Source: Chaetorhynchus papuensis (Eukaryota > Chordata > Aves > Passeriformes > Rhipiduridae). From it: a stretch of 64,000 bases of DNA. Position 1 is the first letter of the stretch; each line of letters starts with the position of its first letter. Both the position numbers and the translations under genes were made by a program. This document shows positions 46,645-58,000 of this stretch, piece by piece. The notes beneath the pieces were generated by a model that saw nothing but the letters and a program-made list of their open reading frames with translations, was not told where the DNA came from and made no database searches. The stretch covers positions 248,001 through 312,000 of the forward strand of contig VWYX01000841.1 in NCBI GenBank assembly GCA_013396525.1, written 5' to 3'.

Positions 46645-47320
46645 GAAAAGTCAGGTGTAGGGTACTGCATCTGGGGAGGAATAACCCCAAGTACCAGCAC
46701 AGGCTGGGGGCTGGCACACTGGAGAGCAGCTCTGCAGAGGAGGATCTGGAACTCTTGGTGGATGACAAGTTGACCGTGAGCCAGCAGTGCCGCTGTGGCC
46801 AGGAGGGCCAGTGGTATCCTGGAGAGCTGTGTCCAGTTCTGGGCTCCTCAGTACAAGAAAGACAAGGAACTACTGGAGAGGGTCAGCAGAGGGGGACAAA
46901 GATGATGAGGGGCCTGGAGCATCTCTTTATGAGGAGAGACTGCAGGAGCTGTGCCTGTTTAGAGAAGACTGAGAGGGGATCTCATCAACACCTATAAATA
47001 CCGCAAAGGCAGGTGCCAAGATGTTGGCGCCAGACTCTTTTTTGGTGTTCCCCGGTGCAAGACAAGGGAGCATTGGCCATAACCAAAACAAAAAGAATTT
47101 CATCCCAAATTTAAGAAGAACTTCTTTTACGCTGAGGGTGGCAGAGCACTGGAACAGGCTGCCCAGAGAGATCGTGGACTCTCCCTCTCTGGAGACGTTC
47201 AAAACCCACATGGACACATTCCAGTGTAAACTAATCTAGATGACCCTGCCTTGGTGGGGAGACTGGACTGGATGATCTCCAGAGGTCCCTTCCAACCCTA
47301 ACAATTCTGTGATTTTGTGA
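46645..47320 (+). mobile_element. CR1 LINE, 3' portion of about 675 bp
   Basis: Forward CR1 order: GTGTAGGGTACTGCATCTGG, GAATAACCCCAAGTACCAGC, GGAGAGCAGCTCTGCAGAGG, GATGACAAGTTGACCGTGAG, then GCACTGGAACAGGCTGCCC and GACTGGACTGGATGATCTCC. It ends CTTCCAACCC plus AATTCTGTGATTTTGTGA. A remnant frame still spells AEHWNRLPREIVDSPSLETF at about 47137-47196, typical of the tail region of CR1-derived sequence. It is 5'-truncated, with scattered indels, and has no functional frame. Longest and best-preserved forward CR1 in the window. Confidence 0.95.
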
Positions 47321-48197
47321 TGACAACGATGATATTTAGATAACTAAGCACAGTCAGTCCCACCCTCGTGCCTCTGCAAATCATTGTTAGTTCCTTGTAC
47401 TTTGTTATATCTCAGTGCTATCCCATCAGCCCACATACACCAGTACTCTGATCCCCACAACTTGCTCTTCTGCTGCTAGTGCATTTTGCCAAAATTCTCC
47501 CTCCCTTCAAAGAGATCTGGAGTGACAGCAAACAACTTGGCAGTATCAGATAACCCAAAGACAGGAGTTGCTTGGTGTTCTAAAGTTGTGTCACGTGTAT
47601 ATACAAATTACCTTGAGGCTGCTTTGTTGTTTCTACCAAAGCCGCTCAGCGTGCCAGATCACTGTTTCGGGTGAAGCTGATAAATGCACAGCTAGAGCAC
47701 TCTTCCAAATGTTTTCAGGACATCCTGGTTAGACAGTGCCCAGGCAATGGAGAGAAAGTGTTCCTGTGCAACTCCACCTGGCTGGGCTTCCTATGCAGTC
47801 CTCCAATTCACCTTTTTCTATTTGACATGTTCCTGTGTCTGTCTCTAAGGGAGTATTTACACTGGGGATTGCAAAACAGTGAGAACCATTCCAAACTATA
47901 TGTCTAAAATTTTGCACACCATACCTCGAGCTTTGAAAATTAGCCGCTGATCCTGTGGTTGCTGTATAGGTGGCCAAGTTTCAGGTACCTAGGGTTCTGT
48001 TTGCAGCAAAGTAGTTTCATATATGTTTCCACAGATAGCATCCAGAATTGGAGAAGAATGATACAGTTAATGCTGAGACCAAAGCTGTCCTGACTGGCCT
48101 GTCAACCTGCCCAGGCACAGTTTCTCCAGCAAGACTGAGTAGTGGTATGTGGCCTTTTCCCACAAAAGTCTGTTTTCACTAAGCTGTGTGCTTTGAT
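47321..48197. other. Unique sequence between CR1 copies
   Basis: No exon or further repeat recognised. Confidence 0.5.
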
Positions 48198-48410
48198 CAG
48201 AAATTCTTTACCCTGAGGATGGTAAGGTACTGGTACAAATTTCTCAGAGAAGCTGTGGATGCCCTTCCCTGGCAGTGTTCAAGGCCCTGTTGGATGGGGC
48301 TTTGAACAATCTGGTGTACTGGAAGGTGTCCCTGCCCATGGCAGTGGGGCTGGAACCAGATGATAAAGTCCCTTACAACTGAAACCATTCAATGATTCTA
48401 TTCTGTGAAG
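48198..48410 (+). mobile_element. CR1 LINE 3' tail, second forward copy
   Basis: TTCTTTACCCTGAGGATGG, AGAGAAGCTGTGGATGCCC, GTTCAAGGCCCTGTTGGATG, GGAAGGTGTCCCTGCCCATG and GGCAGTGGGGCTGGAACC, followed by AACCATTCAATGATTCTATTC. This is the classic CR1 tail of about 210 bp, of a different subfamily from the copy at 46645-47320 (the 3' sequences differ). Confidence 0.93.
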
Positions 48411-48785
48411 GAAAAGACAGCAGCCCCAGTTGATCCACATGAGACATGCCACCCTGAAATAACCCAGGGCCTGACTCACGGACTGAAAGCCAGAGGAGAA
48501 ATCCCAGCAGGGTTTTCTCCCAGGCACTCTCAGTCTCATTAAGTGCATGTGGTTGCAGAGGTGTTCTGAAAACATCCAAATAAATATGCAGCACCTTTCT
48601 GCTTCTTTTCAGACTTTAAACAGGTATAACAGCTTTTGCACTTTCCCATTCATTTTACTTTTTCTTCCTTTCAGACTGAGTCTCAGTCAATATAGGAGAG
48701 GGAAAAGATGGCACTCGGGTTCATTCCTGTTTTTAAATAAACCAGACTGGTGGAGTTTTTGTGGCTGATGGACAAGTACTTGTTT
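48411..48785. other. Unique spacer between oppositely oriented CR1 tails
   Basis: No feature recognised. Overlapping frames on both strands are chance. Confidence 0.5.
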
Positions 48786-48852
48786 GATCTTAGAATTGCC
48801 AGGGTTGGAAGAGACTTCTAAGATCATCAAGTCCAACCATCAACCCAGAAAA
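48786..48852 (-). mobile_element. Short CR1 LINE 3' tail
   Basis: TTAGAATTGCCAGGGTTGG, AAGAGACTTCTAAGATCATC and AAGTCCAACCATCAACCCAG mark the reverse 3' end of a CR1. The terminal repeat is eroded to TTAGAATTG. Similarity fades after about 48852, although the next 80 bp may be a diverged continuation. Confidence 0.85.
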
Positions 48853-50394
48853 CTTTGCCCACCTCCAGAGATCTGGTACATCCCACCACCCCAAGCAGCA
48901 CAGTCCTGCCCACAGCACTTCTCAGCAGTGGTCACTGGTGCATTAGTTAGCCTTGAACCATGCCCCAGCAATGTCCAGGACAAAAATGGACAGAACAGGT
49001 CAAAAGCGACTCAAAGGTGAATGTAAATAATTAAATTATTCATGTCATTGTGAGTCTATATCCTGGTCTGTCTTTATTTATCACAATAGATGGTCTTGCT
49101 GCCCTGTGTTGTGCTTAATCTGCACTCACACATTGAAGTGGGTTATTTAAAGCTGTGGGGGTATCTCCACTGGTGCTGTGGCTCTGATGCAGGCTGCAAG
49201 GTGGGACCTAGAGACCCTTTGTTCCAGCACCAGCCATCTGTATGCCCCCCACAGCAGAGAACACAATCCAGCCCCTGCTGCGTGCCTTGCCACTGCATTC
49301 CCTGTCCGTCCAAGCCGTTGGCCTTCCTTGATCACAAGTGGCGTTATTTTACTTCTCTTAGACTTTTGTGGGCCTGTTGTGAAACAGCAGAGTCAAGCTG
49401 AGACACCACCTGAAGGAATTTGGACTATTTCTGCTGTGTATTTGGGCACAGAGATTTTATTTGCCTGTAATAAGAAACATTACCTTCTCCTCCCCCCAAT
49501 AAAATGATTCCTCTAATATTTAAGTTTCAAGACCATACACTGTGTTTATAACCCTCAGGCCCTGAAGTAAAATAAGATTGAGTTTCCCTCAGGTAAGTAC
49601 TTCCAGACACTTTATCTGCTATATCATTACAACTATACCCTATTTGTTACTGTACTGTGTAACACAATACTTGCATTATATTCCACATGAAAAGCTGTTT
49701 CTGCAGCATCTTGTCATCATTTCACGAACGCAGCTTTGAAGCCGTTTTGAATTCTGAATTCAGTGCATAACAGCGAAGGCTCAAGTGCACAACACCGTAT
49801 TATTTACTCAGATGGGGTTAATTGCTGAATAAAAGAATGGTTCCTTTCAGTTTACCTTTTTACAATCTCACTCACACTGGATATGGAAGACAGGTAAGTC
49901 TGTGATAAATATCAAACTTTCTAATCAGAAACGAGCCCAGTCGTATTGGAAATCTTGAACTTAATCCAGAATCAGGAAATGCAGCCACTTGTGTTACTGT
50001 TGCTGAAAGAAGAAAATGACCTTTTTATTGTAGCTTACATTCACTATTGTACTTGTGAACCATGGGGAATGAAGCAGAAGAAATGCAAGGGCTTAAGGAG
50101 ACCTTCTTTTAAAAAGAAAACTGAAATTGGGTGCAATAAAAATATATAGCCAATATAAAGGCTGTGATTCTCCAGGGGAAATCTGCGACTTTGACATGGA
50201 TTCAGTCCTAACAAATTATTCCTGCTTCCTAGCTACCATTAATATTTGCTTTCAGGCACCCATTGCCTTAAATTTTATTTACCTTAGCCTCAGCGTGGGT
50301 TCATTTGAATGTAGAAGAATTAATAATCCACACCTCTAACAGGAATATAAAAAGTGAAATGATACTATAAATTATTAAGTGGAGATTGACTTTT
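48853..50394. other. Unique sequence, no gene seen
   Basis: Nothing recognised with confidence. The block at about 49690-49860 (with CATTTCACGAACGCAGC and GATGGGGTTAATTGCTG) keeps several CpGs and homeodomain cores and may be a conserved element. Confidence 0.45.
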
Positions 50395-50765
50395 AGCAAA
50401 CTTTTTTATTTCTCAGTGATGTTCCAGGGAAAATGCCTGCAGCATTATTTCATAATGACTCTCTGCTGATGACTTATTTACAGCTGAACTGGAATCCTGG
50501 ATCAACATTAGTTACAGAGTGCCAAAACTCAGTGGTCTGCTCTTGGTAGGCAACATTGGACCAGAAGAGATGAGAATCATAAAATTATACACAATTTTTT
50601 TGTGACATGGAACTCAGATGGAATTTATACTTTACCTAAACTAAGTTTTTTACACGATCCGTTTATTGTGATGCCCTCCTGTGTCAATATTGCAGCAGGG
50701 GCCGGAGTTGCCAAGCAGTCATAATAATGTGTAGGCATTTAAATTAAATGGATGGATTTTAAAAC
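50395..50765. promoter_or_regulatory. Candidate conserved non-coding element
   Basis: Repeat-free segment with complex, non-repetitive motifs: GCAGCATTATTTCATAATGAC near the left, a retained-CpG core (ACACGATCCGTTTATTGTG at about 50652-50670), CAATATTGCAGCAGG, GCCGGAGTTGCCAAGCAG and CATTTAAATTAAATGG on the right. Open frames are short. Such CpG-retaining, homeodomain/SOX-like blocks in AT-rich deserts are often conserved across amniotes; that is inference here. Confidence 0.27.
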
Positions 50766-52509
50766 AGTTTTAAAATTTTTTATATGTTTTAGAAATACTG
50801 AGAGCCTTACACATTCCCTAGGGCTGTCTGATCCTTTTTTTTTTTTTAAATCGGTTAACTTAATTATCTAGAGAAATCAGAGCCTAGCTATGAGTGAAAG
50901 TTTAAGTTGGTGGGTCAGGCAGTGGAAAGATGTGAGAGCTTTCTGTGCATTTTCACAAAGTCTCAGTATCTTGTAAAAGACTCTGCCTTGTCTTCTGATC
51001 CCTAGATCTCATTTTTCACTCTCTCTGATTTTGTGGATAAGATTATTTTTTTCCTTTTCATTGTTTCTACTATAAAATTATCCAGAAGATACTTAAAATG
51101 AGGTCAAAATAAAAAAAAAAAAAAAAAAAGAAAAACTCATAGGAAGTTCCTTAGGTTTGCATGTTATTGAATGCAATACTGACTTTGACTGAAAGGGTAA
51201 ACTTGTACTTTTCTGGAATAAGGTCTTGTGGATTTTTTTCTCATCAGCTCACCAACTCTTACAGGTCACTGTGAAAATTTTAGCACAAGTTTCAGTTGGA
51301 ACAAATGCAGGCCTTACCTAGGTGTTTTCTTGGCTGTGACATGCAGGGATCATCCAAGGCCAGCACTAGCAGTGCTAATACCAGAAGATGGGAGAGTTGC
51401 TGAATAAATCCCACTGAAGCCTCTGCCAGCAGTGCTGTGTGATTCCTCGGTGTCCCTCCTCAGCAGTGGTGGTTATGCTGGGCCCCCTGAGTAATAGTGT
51501 GTTCCCAAATCCCATTAACATGTGGAGTGGAAGCTCTCTGAGAGGAATAGTCATTCTCAGGGTAGGAAGCAATTCTATAGTCTCACCTTGCTGCTGTGAA
51601 GATTTTAATTTTTCTTTCTCTCTCTCTTTTTTTTTTTTTATTCAAGAAGAGGGAAAATGAGACCTTCTGAATGGAAAAAGAAGAGCAATGGAAAGCAAGA
51701 AAATACCTAACACTGCAGCAGTCAGTTCTGTAGCGAGGTTGAACTTGAAATCTGGGAGAATAACCTCCATGTCACTGCTTTAAATTGCTTAGAGTAACAG
51801 ACAACAGAAGGGGACATAACTGGCCAGAAAAGCTGTTATGAAAAGCATCCATCTCTCAAAATTAGCTCTGTAAACCCACTAATCTGTGTATGTCCCTAAC
51901 TGAGCACATAGCACTGACTGAAAAGCACATTTACTGAAATATAAAACTAGACCAGCAATCTGCCTTTCTTTTTCTATGTGAATGTCTGTTCAAAAATACC
52001 CGTTACAGAGAAATTTCCAGTCATTTCCATCCAATATTTGTATGCATACAGTGTATTCCTACGTGTTATTGCATGAACAGTGTCCTCCGACACAAAGTCT
52101 TTCCCTAATGTTCCTAAAATATATCTTTTTGGATTAGTTAAGTCCTTTCTCATTCTTAGTTCTGCTGAGCTGAGAAGGCTGAACTGCCCAAATGTCTTTT
52201 CACACAAGAAACACTCTCTCTTCCAGCCATCCCATCCCTTCTGGATCAAGAGGACTCACACACAGTCTTTCCAGGAAGCTTTGTCAGTAGCGTTGACCTT
52301 TCCCTCTTTCTACTGGCACCTTCTAAGTTCAAATAAACCTATTTCACATGTATCATGCTGAGGAATCACAGACACCATGTAGCAGACCAGTATCCCCTGA
52401 TCTTCCTTCTCTTCTGTTGTTTCAGAGTAATGAACTAACATAACAGAAAAATCTTGCATTTTTTACATGAAAGCATGGCTTTACCAAAAGAACTGTTATT
52501 TTAACCTCA
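50766..52509. other. Unique sequence with poly-A and pyrimidine tracts
   Basis: Contains a 19-A run (51111-51129), a pyrimidine run (51609-51642, TC repeats followed by 13 T) and an 11-12 T run near 50840. No exon or transposon was assigned. Confidence 0.55.
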
Positions 52510-53080
52510 TGCTCCTATTTCAGATCTCCTCTGAGCTGATGATGCTTCCCAGTTTGATATCACCAGCAAGTGCCGCTAATACACTTATTTCCCTGTGTGT
52601 TAAAGCAATTCATCAGAACATTTTGTGAGATCAGTTCAAAAATATCTTTCATGTACTCTGTCAATAACCTCTTTCAAGTCAATTTTAATACCACTGCCAA
52701 TTACCATCTCTATTTAAAGATTTTTTTCAGTTTCAGCACAAATATTGTGCACCACAACATATTTGTACCAAAAATAAAAAAAAAGAATCTCCATCCTAGT
52801 TGTTTTGTAGCAGATAACAAGCATTTGCAAGATTTTTCCTTGTTCCAAATATGCATTATGTCTCAGAAGAAGGTATCACCTTAAGTCTGGTTTGACCCAC
52901 TTCATTATATCCATTTTGTACTCTATTCTATTTTTTGTTTCCCCCTGGGTTTTTTTGATTCTTCTTTTCAAGATTTTCTCTAAAGCCTTGCACACTGTTG
53001 AAACACACCTAAGAAACCTGGGTTTTCTAGACTCTCCTCCTTTTTCAAGCTTCTTCATCTCCACCTTGGAGGTGGACCCT
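52510..53080 (-). mobile_element. Very old CR1/L3-type LINE remnant
   Basis: The plus strand holds phrases in the order found in ancient reverse-inserted CR1/L3 elements: GTTTGATATCACCAGCAAGTG, AGATCAGTTCAAAAATATC, and CTCTTTCAAGTCAATTTTAA. These are followed from 52885 by GTCTGGTTTGACCCACTTC, CTCTATTCTATTTTTTG, CTTTGCACACTGTTG-like sequence and CACCTAAGAAACC. The match is to remembered consensus order over about 550 bp, with heavy decay. The whole could be two pieces (52510-52740 and 52880-53050). Confidence 0.5.
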
Positions 53081-54049
53081 TGCTGCTGGACACCAGAAAG
53101 TTATCCCCTAGAACTGCAGGGTGGGGGTGTTGCACAACTCAATTTAAATCAGGAAAGTCCTGACCTGAGCTTCTATCTAAGCTCAGAGCTCAGGGAGCAT
53201 TTGTCCCTCCTTCCCTGACTATGCTGGATTCACTGTCAATGCAACTCCTCAGCTAATAAGCAGGGAAGAATGGCTGTTAACTTGCTGGTGTGGCCTTTGG
53301 AAACATAGCATGCTGAATTCCTTTAGTCTAGCTCCAGTTGTGATTTAACAATGACTTTGTGATGACACAATAAAGAGTTAACAGAACAAAAACCCAAGTT
53401 CTGCTTCAAGTATTTTTACAACTTTCTTTACGCCACAGAGCTGTGGAGAAAAACATCTCAAGGGTTGCTCTTTTTTTCCATTAGGTTGTCTGCTTTTACA
53501 GGTGTTGAGTCGCTGTAAGATCTGAAAATCTCCATACATGAAAATGTGATGGTGAGATGGTCTGGAACTGAAACACTCAACCTGCCTGACCCAGTGCTTG
53601 CGGGTTTATAACACAGTCACTTGCTAAACTGACAGTAACAGTCTGGAGTATGAATGCCTAATACTGTGAAAGCCAGAGATACAGTTTTCTCCCTGGCAGC
53701 TGGTTCACCTTGCCCTGGAGCAGTGTTTGTGAACTCTCTTCCTCAGCCCTTGGGAGAAGAGTTAAGTGGTCACAGAATCTACCCACCAATCAAGTGCTGA
53801 ATTTCACTTGCAATCTCTGTAATAGGAGACAGATCCAACCAATTTTTTTTCCTACCATTTTTTTTCCTGTAAGGATTTGCAAGATATCTCTACAATTGAA
53901 TTACTTGTGTACCATTTTTCTGCCAGAAAGCTGAATCAAGATGACTATTTGGAGTCAGAGTAAACAGAGCTGACATTTTTGGTGTTGAATCTTCTCATGG
54001 CCATCTGATTCCCACCAGACTGTTGTCATGTTCATAGCATTACTAGACA
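53081..54049. other. Unique sequence, no gene seen
   Basis: No feature recognised. Confidence 0.5.
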
Positions 54050-54310
54050 ATTCAGGTATGAAGGGACCTCACAGGGCTTTTGACTGAGCCTGTTGCTCCA
54101 AGAATGGTCAGCTGTTGGGTGATCCCAGAGAACTCAGGAATTTTTTCAGTCAGTTCTTGAAAATCTCCAAGAATGGAGATTGTACAATCTCTTTGGGTAA
54201 ATTGCTCTCCTGCTTGATTGGCCACATGGGAAAAGGTTTCTCCTTTTACTCCATTGAAAACCCACTTTATTCAATTTCATTGCTGTCTTGTCCCTTACAG
54301 GTTTCCTGAA
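54050..54310 (-). mobile_element. Old CR1 LINE 3' tail
   Basis: AGGTATGAAGGGACCTCACAG, then CTTGAAAATCTCCAAGAATGG, AGATTGTACAATCTCTTTGGG and TTGCTCTCCTGCTTGATTGG reproduce the reverse CR1 3' untranslated order (rule-like phrases: grouped GGACCTC, then ATCTCCAAGGATGGAGA, then CAACCTCTCTGGG). The terminal repeat is lost. More diverged than the copies at 46-48 kb. Confidence 0.75.
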
Positions 54311-54469
54311 TTCTTTACCTTCAGAGCTCTTCCCATGGGATCCCATCTACCCATTTCCTGAATGAACCAAAGCCTGGTTTCCTACAGCCCAGGATCTGTA
54401 CCCAGCTATTCCCCCTCCCCACTCCCCTCAGGAGCTTCAAGTCCTCTGGTTCATGGGCACTAAAATAGG

Positions 54470-55065
54470 AGGAGTTGATACTACTTTTCACATTGCCAAC
54501 CATTTCTTCCTTGTAAACAGCAGATCTAGCTTTGCATCATTCCTGATAGGTCCATTGAGTACCTCTGCCAAGGGGCGATCCCTGAATCTGTCCAGAAACC
54601 TCTCTGACTGTAGCATCCCATATTGTTGTTCTTCCAGAAAATGTCAGGAGATTGAAATACCCCATAAAATCCAGAGTCTCTGATCCAAGAACTTTCTTGA
54701 GTTGTATAAAGAAGGCTTTGGCCACTTTCTTACCGTGTTCAGGAGATCTGTAACACAATCCTACCAAAATGGCATCTTTACTCAGCTGTTTGACCCTGGC
54801 ACACAAGCTCTCTTCTCACTCAGCCCATCATCCATCCTGTACAAAAGCTCCATATATTAAAACTGTTCCTTAACACAGGGAACAGGCCATGCTCCTCTTC
54901 TCCGTCTCTCCTGAAGAGCATGTTGTCATGAGAGCCTACCCCACCACATCTGAGTTATTCCAGTGATGCTGTAGCTTTGTAAATACATACAGAGCTCTAG
55001 TTCTTCCTGCTTCTTTCCCAGGCTCTGTGCTTTGGTGTGCCTATACACCAGAAACTATTTAGCCA
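54470..55065 (-). mobile_element. CR1 LINE endonuclease-region remnant
   Basis: On the minus strand a decayed frame (54537-54806) reads AILVGLCYRSPEHGKK and then VLGSETLDFMGYFN. This corresponds to the YRPP...LMGDFN block of the apurinic-type endonuclease domain at the start of CR1 ORF2, with the catalytic-site Asp of GDFN changed to Tyr. Upstream on that strand, 54840-55060 matches the sequence that precedes this block in avian CR1 elements (GTTATTCCAGTGATGC, GAGCTCTAGTTCTTCCTGC, GCTTTGGTGTGCCTATACACC). It has no intact frame and is inactive. It lies only about 160 bp from the 3' tail at 54050-54310, with no reverse transcriptase between. Confidence 0.72.
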
Positions 55066-58000
55066 ATAGTGATGACAAAATGACAGAGTTTTCAATTCTC
55101 AGAGAAGTAAGGAGGAGGGTCAGCAGAACTGCCACCTCAGACTTTCAGAGGGCAAACTCTGGCCTTTTTAGGAGACAGATTGAGGCAGCGTATATTTTTT
55201 TTCCTTATGCAAAGACACCTTTCTATGGAGTTCACAGAACTCATTGCATTACTGTCCTAAAGTGCCAGCTGTGCAGAATAAGGACATGTACCACCACAGA
55301 GAAAGCACAAGGGAAAGGAAGGTGGACAAAGGTAAATAAGATCATGATTATGCAAAATATTAATCCATTTCATTTTTTTGGATCTCAAAGAAGACATTAA
55401 TCTATGAGGAGGAACCTGAATGAATGAAGAAGATGATAATATATGTCCTCCAAAGAACTAATAAAAATAATATGAGTCTGTTATCTGTTTTGCACGTCCC
55501 AACATACCATTTCTGTTACTAGAATGTAGAACCTGTGCATATTTCTAATATCACAGAAGCTAACCACAACATGAAGCAGATACTGGAGGATGTCCACAGA
55601 TGACCAAGGGGATTTTAGTAAAGTGACTGATTTATACTGCCAGACAACACAACATGGGCAGGCTGATGGAGTAAGACTTTCAATATTGTAGAAATGCGTG
55701 AGGCATAAGTAGAATTATTCCCAATCTCAAATTAGAAATTTTGGGTCAATTGAACCTGATTTGTTACAATGTGGGAGCTGTTCAGTGTGACTTGTTTCTG
55801 TATCATCCTGCTCTGTACATTAGAAAAAAAATTACCTGTTAATTTTTTTATATTTTTCCTTATTGATGCTAAATCTTTCTGACCAAGAAACACCAAGAAG
55901 TCAAAGGTCACTCAAGACTTGCTACAGTCTTTCGAGACAGAGTCCTCAGACAGACAGAACTGCTTTTCATGCAATTTATTGCCAGCAAAAAGGAATGGAA
56001 GAGAGGTGAAGAGATGGCCCATAAAAAAAGGGTTGTTCTAGATTGTATCTGATCTGGAATTTCACATCTGGAAAGGTGGAAAGTCAAAAGGCTCAGTTTT
56101 GCCCTTTAGGTGTGGAAAAGTGAGTATGTTTTATAAATAACATGTTCTTTCACTTGAACAAAAAATAATAGCATGCTGTACATGACATTCCTTCTCTGAA
56201 TAGGTGAGAGTGACATGGGGGCAGCAATATCTGAACTGAAGAGGGAGGTTAATCAAATTCTAACTCTTCTTACCTATCACAAAAACTGCAACTAGAGAGG
56301 TACAAATCAATCTGGACAGAATAACAGCCCTTTTCCAAAATGTAGGCATGTCCATACTAGTGAATTAAAGATGGAAAAATGAACTTCTGTTCATTTCTTG
56401 TTTCTATCAATTTTATTTGTAGGGTCTTGAGATTTTGAAATAATTTGGTTCAGATTTTTGTATAAATCCTTTCAGGCTGGTTTTTTTTCTTTGACATTAG
56501 GCGTTCATTTTTCAGCCAGGCTAGAATATGTGGTGACTGGGTTTTAGTGAGGTGGTGTTGCTATTGCAGATTTTTTTGCAAGACAAGGATTTCAAGCTAA
56601 CTAAAATGTTTTTTGTAGCATTTTAACTTCCATTCAGTTTCCCTTTTAACCACTTGCAGAAAAGAAAACTTTTTAAAAGCCTAAGAGCCAAACCATTTTA
56701 ATTATTAAAGATCACAATAAACACTGCTTGTACTTTCCAGCAACTCTCCAAAGAGCAAGACAATGCCAGGCATTTCTTTTTACTCATTATTTTAATAATA
56801 TATGTAAGTGTAGAACAAGAAAGTCTGCTAACATACAACTTGCATGTCACATAAAACCAAAAAGCACAAATATAAATTTAAAAAGGAACATGACTAAAGA
56901 AAATTAGTTTGTAGAGTGAAGTCATCTGGGAAGTAATAGCAGTGATACCAGCCAAGTTCTATGTGAATAATTGTAACCTCTAGGGTAGATATCCAGACAA
57001 TACCAGTGGTTTATTGAATATGACTATAGAATGCATTTTGTTTTCAGTTTTTTCAAAGATACAGATATCAGAGAGATACACTTACCAGATACAGATTTTT
57101 GACCTGCCCATTTTATGCTTTTCAAAGGTGGTTTGGTTTTGTATAAATTGCTTTTCTATATCATTCCATACATTCTATAAGATTATGTTCTTCAAGGATT
57201 CCTGGTCCTACTAGCTCGGTCAGAAAGGTACTGTTGGTGGTCCATCAGACAGTCTGGCAACACCAGGGAGCTCTGCTCAGCCCACTGTCTATTTTCTGAC
57301 CCTGACTGGAGCTGGGAGTATTAGAGAACAAAATCAGTCCAACATACAGATCCAAGAGCCAACAGAATCAGATCCAACAGCTCCTCACGTGCTCTCCCCC
57401 AGGTGGTGTTTAAAGCGTGGACTTCCATGAGTGAAACCTGGCACATAATCTCCCAGCCCTTGAATGGTTGGATGAGCTTGTGATAAGCCAATTAGATTCT
57501 GAAGGTCTCCCCTAGGAGTGTATTTAGCACACAAGGGATCTTTAATGATATAATTCAATGAACCAAAATCTCAGATTTGCTTGAGCCTTTGGAATTATTC
57601 TGTCCTTCTTCCCAGTCTTGAGAGGACAACGTACACAGGTTTCCCAATGGTGTTATTGGTGTGAATATCACTAGAATTGACTGATTCAATATGGGCTGAC
57701 AACAATTAACAATATTACTTACAGGTTATTTTTAGCTGTACATATTGTGTAGATAGATGAAGTGCCCAATCAAAAGAGACTTTCTGCATTTTTTATAGCT
57801 CATCTGGGAGAAAGGAAGGCTCATCTTCTCCAGTCTGGTTCTGTAAGACAGACTGAGCTCTGAGCTTGTGGGTGATCGTGCCTGGGAGAATGTGAGAGTC
57901 AATTTCTCATCAGACATGGCAGTTTGGCTACCCACGTGGATGTTTCAGCATCCCCGATGGTGCAAAACTAGAAAAATTACTCACCTGTGATTTCTGTGGC

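Noticed and set aside
46407..47239. Open frames on both strands as genes
   Set aside because: They lie inside or next to the CR1 copy at 46645-47320 and are transposon-derived or its antisense.
57220..57520. Possible ancient LINE or SINE fragment (GGTGGTCCATCAGACAGTCTG context)
   Set aside because: Loose resemblance to an old amniote repeat only; the phrase order could not be followed beyond about 30 bp.
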